Assembly (NCBI GenBank): GCA_016296785.1
Contig: JAEDHX010000013.1
Location: 1 to 35,568 of the forward strand
Direction: 5' to 3'
Source of the DNA: Coprococcus sp.
GTDB taxonomy: Bacteria; Bacillota; Clostridia; Lachnospirales; Lachnospiraceae
Length of the DNA: 35,568 bases
The translations under genes and the position numbers were made by a program. Positions 31,540 through 35,568 of the stretch are shown in pieces. Numbering within the stretch: position 1 is the stretch's first letter; every line of letters begins with the position of its first letter. A model generated the notes under the pieces. It made no database searches, was not told the origin of the DNA, and was given only the letters and a program-made list of their open reading frames with translations.

Positions 31540-32927
31540 TGGACGTATTGACAAAGGTACCTGTTCGTGAGCAGGATGCGAAGGAAAGAGCAAAAAACTT
31601 CAAGGAAGTATGTTATGGATATAATGCCGAAGAGGCAATGGCAGAGGCAGCGAGATGTATCGGTTGTAAGAATGCGCAGTGTGTTAAAGGATGTCCTGTA
31701 GCAATTGATATACCAACATTTATTGATCATGTTAAAAAGGGCGAATTTGCAGAGGCATTTCAGGTGATTAGCAAATCATCAGCACTTCCTGCTGTATGTG
31801 GACGTGTATGTCCTCAGGAAACACAGTGTGAAGGTAAGTGTATTAGAGGAATCAAAGGAGATCCTGTATCTATTGGTAAGCTTGAGAGATTCGTAGCAGA
31901 CTGGGCTAGAGAAAATGGAATTAAGCCGGAGCCTGCTAAGGAGATGAATGGCCATAAGGTAGCAGTTATCGGTTCAGGTCCTTCTGGACTTACATGTGCC
32001 GGCGACCTCGCTAAGATGGGCTATGATGTTACTATTTTTGAGGCTCTTCATGAGGCTGGTGGTGTATTAGTGTATGGTATTCCTGAGTTCCGTCTTCCAA
32101 AAGAGGATGTAGTAAAGAAGGAAATTGAGAATGTTAAGGCTCTTGGAGTAAAGATTGAGACAAATGTTGTAGTTGGTAAGTCAGTTACTATAGATTCTCT
32201 TATTGAGGATGAGGGCTTTGATGCCGTATTTATCGGTTCAGGTGCAGGACTTCCAAAATTCATGGGTATTCCTGGTGAGAATTCAAATGGAGTATTTTCT
32301 GCAAATGAGTACCTTACAAGAAGTAACCTTATGAAAGCATTTGAGGATGGTTCAAATACACCAATAATGGCAGGCAAGAAGGTTGCTGTTGTAGGTGGTG
32401 GTAACGTAGCTATGGATGCAGCTAGAACAGCACTAAGACTTGGTGCTGAAACACATATTGTATATAGACGTTCAGAAGAGGAGCTTCCTGCCAGAGTTGA
32501 AGAAGTACACCATGCAAAGGAAGAGGGTATCATTTTTGACCTTCTTACTAATCCAACAGAAATCATTGCAGATGAGAATGGTTGGGTATGCGGCATGAAG
32601 TGCGTTAAGATGGAGCTTGGCGAGCCTGATGAATCCGGAAGAAGAAGACCTGTAGTTGTAGAGGGTTCAGAGTATACAATGGATGTTGATGTTGTAGTAA
32701 TGTCACTAGGTACATCTCCTAATCCACTTATTTCATCAACAACAGAAGGCCTTGAAATCAATAAGTGGAAGTGCATCGTTGCTGATGAAGCTGATGGAAA
32801 GACAACTAAGGAAGGCGTATATGCCGGTGGTGATGCAGTTACAGGTGCTGCAACAGTAATTCTTGCTATGGGAGCAGGAAAAGCAGCTGCACAGGGTATT
32901 GATGAGTATATTAAAGGCAATAAATAA
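31539..32927 (+). CDS. nfnB: NfnB / NADPH-dependent glutamate synthase-like FAD subunit
   Basis: The large subunit partner of NfnA. The complex couples NADH and reduced ferredoxin oxidation to reduction of two NADP+ by flavin-based bifurcation. In this 462-residue protein the N-terminal part carries two [4Fe-4S] clusters (CIGCKNAQCVKGCP; VCGRVCPQETQCEGKC). Next come an FAD-binding loop (VAVIGSGPSGLTCAGDLAKM), a second Rossmann loop (VAVVGGGNVAMDAARTALRL), and a C-terminal YAGGDAVTGAATVILAMGAG. It is often labelled glutamate synthase small subunit (gltA/gltD); adjacency to an NfnA-type gene and absence of a GOGAT large subunit favour Nfn. Both readings supply NADPH near glutamate dehydrogenase. 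Confidence 0.88.
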   Translation: MDVLTKVPVREQDAKERAKNFKEVCYGYNAEEAMAEAARCIGCKNAQCVKGCPVAIDIPTFIDHVKKGEFAEAFQVISKSSALPAVCGRVCPQETQCEGKCIRGIKGDPVSIGKLERFVADWARENGIKPEPAKEMNGHKVAVIGSGPSGLTCAGDLAKMGYDVTIFEALHEAGGVLVYGIPEFRLPKEDVVKKEIENVKALGVKIETNVVVGKSVTIDSLIEDEGFDAVFIGSGAGLPKFMGIPGENSNGVFSANEYLTRSNLMKAFEDGSNTPIMAGKKVAVVGGGNVAMDAARTALRLGAETHIVYRRSEEELPARVEEVHHAKEEGIIFDLLTNPTEIIADENGWVCGMKCVKMELGEPDESGRRRPVVVEGSEYTMDVDVVVMSLGTSPNPLISSTTEGLEINKWKCIVADEADGKTTKEGVYAGGDAVTGAATVILAMGAGKAAAQGIDEYIKGNK

Positions 32928-32991
32928 TATATTGCTGCGATTAATATAAAACTAATTTACAAATGATAATATTATATGGGAGGTATTTATT

Positions 32992-33795
32992 ATGAACAGA
33001 TTAAAGGATAAGGTTGCTATTGTAACTGGATCTACCAGTGGAATAGGTATTGGTATTGCCAGACTTTATGCAGCAGAAGGTGCGAAGGTAGTAATTTGCG
33101 GACGTAGAGAAGAGAAGGGCCAGGCTGTTGTAGACAGAATTAAGAGTGAAGGCGGCGAGGCATATTATCATTTCATGGATATTACTGTTCCTGAAAGCAT
33201 TGAGCAGCTCTTTGCAGATACTGTTGAGAAATACGGCAAGATTGACATCCTCGTAAATAATGCTGCAAATGTTGCATTAAAGGATGGAAGAGTTGATGAG
33301 CTTACTCTTGATATGTGGGATGGAATATTCCAGAGTGATATGAGAGGTACATTCTATTCAACAAAGTGTGTAATTCCATATATGCAGAAGAATGAGAACG
33401 GTGGTTCAATTATTAATATTGGTTCTATGGCATCATGCTCAGGAGATTTGGGCTCAACAGCTTATGCATGTGCTAAGGCAGGTGTTGATAAGCTTACAGA
33501 GTATACAGCACTTCAGTATGGAAAACAGAACATTCGTTGTAACTGTGTTCGTCCGGGTCTTATTGTTACACCTGAGAATGAGGCATATGTTCCACAGGCA
33601 CTTAAGGATATTTTCTTAAATAATATAATGGTTAACCGTTATGGTTGCCCTGAGGATATCGGTCATATGTGTGTATATCTTGGTTCAGATGAGAGCAGTT
33701 ATGTAACAGGCCAGATTGTAAATGTTGATGGTGGTTTGAATTCACATGTACCTACAGTTGCTCAGTTCAAGGAGCTTAATTCACGTACATGGTAA
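32992..33795 (+). CDS. Short-chain dehydrogenase/reductase
   Basis: A 267-residue classical SDR. The cofactor motif is TGSTSGIGIGIA, with CGRREEKG after strand 2, where Arg residues suggest NADP(H). The NNAAN motif is in ILVNNAANVALKDG. Catalytic residues are Ser in IINIGSMASCSG, Tyr in STAYACAKAG and its Lys. The C-terminus has VTGQIVNVDGGL. Substrate specificity is not predictable; relatives act on 3-oxoacyl, sugar or steroid (hydroxysteroid) substrates, the last being of interest for a gut organism. GGGAGG lies before the ATG. It is monocistronic or follows nfnB by 64 bp. Confidence 0.88.
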   Translation: MNRLKDKVAIVTGSTSGIGIGIARLYAAEGAKVVICGRREEKGQAVVDRIKSEGGEAYYHFMDITVPESIEQLFADTVEKYGKIDILVNNAANVALKDGRVDELTLDMWDGIFQSDMRGTFYSTKCVIPYMQKNENGGSIINIGSMASCSGDLGSTAYACAKAGVDKLTEYTALQYGKQNIRCNCVRPGLIVTPENEAYVPQALKDIFLNNIMVNRYGCPEDIGHMCVYLGSDESSYVTGQIVNVDGGLNSHVPTVAQFKELNSRTW

Positions 33796-33873
33796 TAATA
33801 TCAGCCTGAAGGCATAGAATGAATTTTTGTTTTGACATTAGTGCAAAGATTCTATAATAAAGGAGATAATGAG

Positions 33874-34383
33874 ATGGAGAAAAGAGAGCTTATATATTAC
33901 AGGCTGGATGAAATTGACGAGAAGATTCTTATGATGCTTCAGGAGAATGCAAGAGCATCACTTAAGGATATGGCTGCAGAAGTTTCAATGTCTCCTACAG
34001 CAGTTGGAACAAGAATTGATAAAATGCTTGAAGAAGGTGTTCTTGAAGGTTTTACTACAAGACTTAACCCGGAGGCTATGGGTCATTATATTAAAGCATT
34101 TATAAATCTGGAGGTTTCGCCGGAACAGAAGGATGAGTTCTATCCTTATATAGATAGTGTTCTTAATGTAGTTGAGTGTAACTGCGTTACAGGCGATTAC
34201 TCTATGCTAATTGAGGTCCGCTTTAGAACAACAGCAGAGCTTGACAAGTTTGTTGGCGATTTGCAAAGATTTGGTAAGACAAAGACCCAAATAGTATTTT
34301 CTACCTGTGTAAAGCATCGCTGCAAATATTGGCGTGTTGATAGCGGAGAGTGGCTTCCGGAGCAAAAAAACGATAAAAAGTAA
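33874..34383 (+). CDS. Lrp/AsnC-family transcriptional regulator
   Basis: A 169-residue Lrp/AsnC protein. The N-terminal helix-turn-helix spans residues about 10-60 (LDEIDEKILMMLQENARASL, AEVSMSPTAVGTRIDKMLEE). The RAM/effector domain follows (AFINLEVSPEQKDEFYPYID, CVTGDYSMLIEVRFRTTAEL, VFSTCVKHR). AAAGGAG (33859-33865) fits the ATG at 33874; the ATG-like start at 33832 has no binding site. It sits directly before the glutamate dehydrogenase gene and after the SDR. Lrp-type proteins often control amino-acid metabolism, so gdhA and the SDR gene are plausible targets (inference). Confidence 0.9.
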   Translation: MEKRELIYYRLDEIDEKILMMLQENARASLKDMAAEVSMSPTAVGTRIDKMLEEGVLEGFTTRLNPEAMGHYIKAFINLEVSPEQKDEFYPYIDSVLNVVECNCVTGDYSMLIEVRFRTTAELDKFVGDLQRFGKTKTQIVFSTCVKHRCKYWRVDSGEWLPEQKNDKK

Positions 34384-34401
34384 GTAAAAACCATAAAAGG
34401 G

Positions 34402-34446
34402 CTTAAAAATCCAAGCGAAAAATGTATTTTGCTTGGATTTTTTAAG
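34402..34446 (+). terminator. Terminator after the Lrp-type gene
   Basis: CTTAAAAATCCAAGC (34402-34416) pairs with GCTTGGATTTTTTAAG (34431-34446), a stem of about 15 bp followed by a T-rich tail. Confidence 0.88.
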
Positions 34447-34454
34447 TTTTTTCC

Positions 34455-34483
34455 TTTACAATCGAAAATTGTTATACTATAAT
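34455..34483 (+). promoter_or_regulatory. gdhA promoter
   Basis: TTTACA (34455-34460), an exact 17-bp spacer and TATAAT (34478-34483), followed by a leader of about 50 nt to the gdhA start. Strong housekeeping-type match. Confidence 0.7.
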
Positions 34484-34540
34484 AACAACAGCGATTGCGG
34501 GGAGCAATTAAAATTATATGTTTTTAGGAGGAATATTGAT

Positions 34541-35568
34541 ATGTCATATGTTGACGAAGTACTTGAGATAGTACAGAAGAAAAATGCAGATCAGCCTGAA
34601 TTCTTACAGGCAGTAACAGAGGTTCTTGATTCATTAAGACCATGTATCGATGCAAATGAAGAATTATACAGAAAGAATGCAATTCTTGAGAGAATTACTG
34701 AGCCTGACAGACAGTTTATGTTCAGAGTACCATGGGTAGATGATAATGGACAGGTTCAGGTTAATAGAGGTTATAGAGTACAGTTCAACAATGCTATTGG
34801 ACCATACAAGGGAGGTTTAAGACTTCATCCTTCAGTAAATCTTGGTATTATTAAGTTCCTTGGATTTGAGCAGATTTTCAAGAACTCACTTACAACACTT
34901 CCTATCGGCGGTGGTAAGGGTGGTTCTGACTTCGATCCAAAGGGCAAATCAGACAGAGAAATCATGGCATTCTGCCAGAGCTTCATGACAGAGCTTTGCA
35001 AATATATTGGAGCTGACGTTGACGTTCCTGCAGGTGATATTGGAACAGGTGCTAGAGAAATCGGTTACATGTTCGGTCAGTATAAGAGAATTCGTGGTAT
35101 GTTCGAGGGAGTTCTTACAGGTAAGGGACTTACATATGGTGGTTCACTTGCTCGTACAGAGGCTACAGGCTATGGTCTTCTTTATCTTACACAGGAATTA
35201 CTTAAGTGTCATGATATCAGCATGGAGGGTAAGACAATTGCTGTTTCAGGTGCTGGTAATGTTGCAATTTACGCAATTCAGAAGGCACACCAGATGGGTG
35301 CTAAGTGTGTAACATGTTCAGATTCAACAGGTTGGATTTATGATCCTGAAGGAATTGATGTTGCACTTCTTAAGGAGGTTAAGGAAGTTAAGAGAGCTCG
35401 TCTTACAGAGTATGCTGCTGCAAGACCAAGCGCAGAGTACCATGAGAAGAAGAATGGTGAGCATGGCGTATGGAATGTAAAATGTGATATTGCTCTTCCA
35501 TGTGCTACACAGAACGAGCTTAATCTTGAAGATGCTAAGGCACTTGTTGCAAACGGATGCTTCTGTGT
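34541..35568 (+). CDS. gdhA: NADP-type glutamate dehydrogenase (3' truncated)
   Basis: Glutamate dehydrogenase reversibly aminates 2-oxoglutarate to glutamate, a main ammonia-assimilation route in this group. The ATG at 34541 follows AGGAGG (34526-34531); the gene runs off the right edge with 342 full codons visible of about 445. Visible motifs are the substrate segment FRVQF-like YRVQFNNAIGPYKGGLRLHP, the catalytic-lysine region LPIGGGKGGSDFDPKGKSD, DVDVPAGDIGTGAREIGYMF, and the nucleotide loop IAVSGAGNVAIYAIQKA with LTYGGSLARTEATGYG. These are typical of hexameric GDH50. Upstream is its own promoter and an Lrp-type regulator gene. The missing part is the rest of the NADP domain and the C-terminus. 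Confidence 0.95.
   Translation, partial: MSYVDEVLEIVQKKNADQPEFLQAVTEVLDSLRPCIDANEELYRKNAILERITEPDRQFMFRVPWVDDNGQVQVNRGYRVQFNNAIGPYKGGLRLHPSVNLGIIKFLGFEQIFKNSLTTLPIGGGKGGSDFDPKGKSDREIMAFCQSFMTELCKYIGADVDVPAGDIGTGAREIGYMFGQYKRIRGMFEGVLTGKGLTYGGSLARTEATGYGLLYLTQELLKCHDISMEGKTIAVSGAGNVAIYAIQKAHQMGAKCVTCSDSTGWIYDPEGIDVALLKEVKEVKRARLTEYAAARPSAEYHEKKNGEHGVWNVKCDIALPCATQNELNLEDAKALVANGCFC

Noticed and set aside
32048..32920. 290-codon open frame on the minus strand
   Set aside because: Lies fully antisense to nfnB, has no ribosome binding site and a Ser/Thr/Pro-rich non-protein-like composition typical of antisense shadows.
33832..33858. TTGACA...TATAAT promoter before the Lrp gene
   Set aside because: The spacer is only 15 bp and the predicted start of transcription would fall at or after the ribosome binding site (33859-33865), so it would not give a usable leader.
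35007..35312. 101-codon plus-strand open frame
   Set aside because: An off-frame reading inside gdhA, whose own frame runs from 34541 to the window edge with strong GDH motifs.

Overview
The window is AT-rich, densely coded, low-GC Gram-positive DNA. Strong AGGAGG-type ribosome binding sites, long A/T-tailed hairpin terminators, lipoprotein signal peptides and protein flavours (electron-bifurcating NfnAB, hexameric GDH, BMP proteins, a Pro/Ser/Glu-rich surface protein with a variant sorting signal) point to an anaerobic Clostridia member, most likely Lachnospiraceae. The genus cannot be fixed from the sequence alone. No rRNA, tRNA, CRISPR array, phage or transposase gene was seen.

Layout. 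1-708: 3' end of a repeat-rich cell-wall surface protein. 999-2470: pdxS-pdxT (de novo PLP synthesis), then a convergent flavodoxin-fold oxidoreductase, a MocR/PdxR-type regulator, a small cupin protein and trmO. 6186-14841: a complete phosphate-starvation block, pstS-pstC-pstA-pstB-phoU, a small membrane protein, a Na+/Pi cotransporter and phoP-phoR. Two matching arrays of 11-bp-spaced TTTACA boxes precede pstS and the cotransporter. PstS has its two half-domains in swapped order. 15196-17776: a cytoplasmic ParB-like/BMP fusion protein followed by a metallophosphoesterase. 17857-19205: a citrate synthase gene broken by a frameshift. 19276-20782: a methyltransferase and a membrane protein on the minus strand. 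21111-30026: an HMGL-like aldolase, then a run SBP lipoprotein / GGDEF-EAL sensor / gltX / argJ / HPr-like protein. 30224-35568: a Tudor-like small protein, nfnA-nfnB, an SDR, an Lrp/AsnC regulator and the start of NADP-type glutamate dehydrogenase.

Themes. The Pho block is self-contained: sensor, regulator, high-affinity ABC uptake, PhoU, secondary uptake and candidate PhoP boxes. The right half is rich in glutamate/2-oxoglutarate metabolism (citrate synthase, GluRS, ArgJ, Nfn/glutamate-synthase-like proteins, GDH, Lrp). In that setting the broken citrate synthase matters, since this enzyme normally opens the route to 2-oxoglutarate. Four full copies and one partial copy of a GC-rich 23-bp palindrome lie at gene edges. 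One pair brackets the oxidoreductase between pdxT and the MocR gene; another forms a close doublet upstream of the aldolase.

Most unusual items: the circularly permuted PstS, the ParB-like/BMP fusion, the solute-binding lipoprotein paired with a c-di-GMP enzyme rather than permeases, the gltA frameshift (well explained by a 7-bp deletion between short repeats), the palindromic elements, and an HPr-like protein keeping His15/Ser46 in an altered active-site loop.
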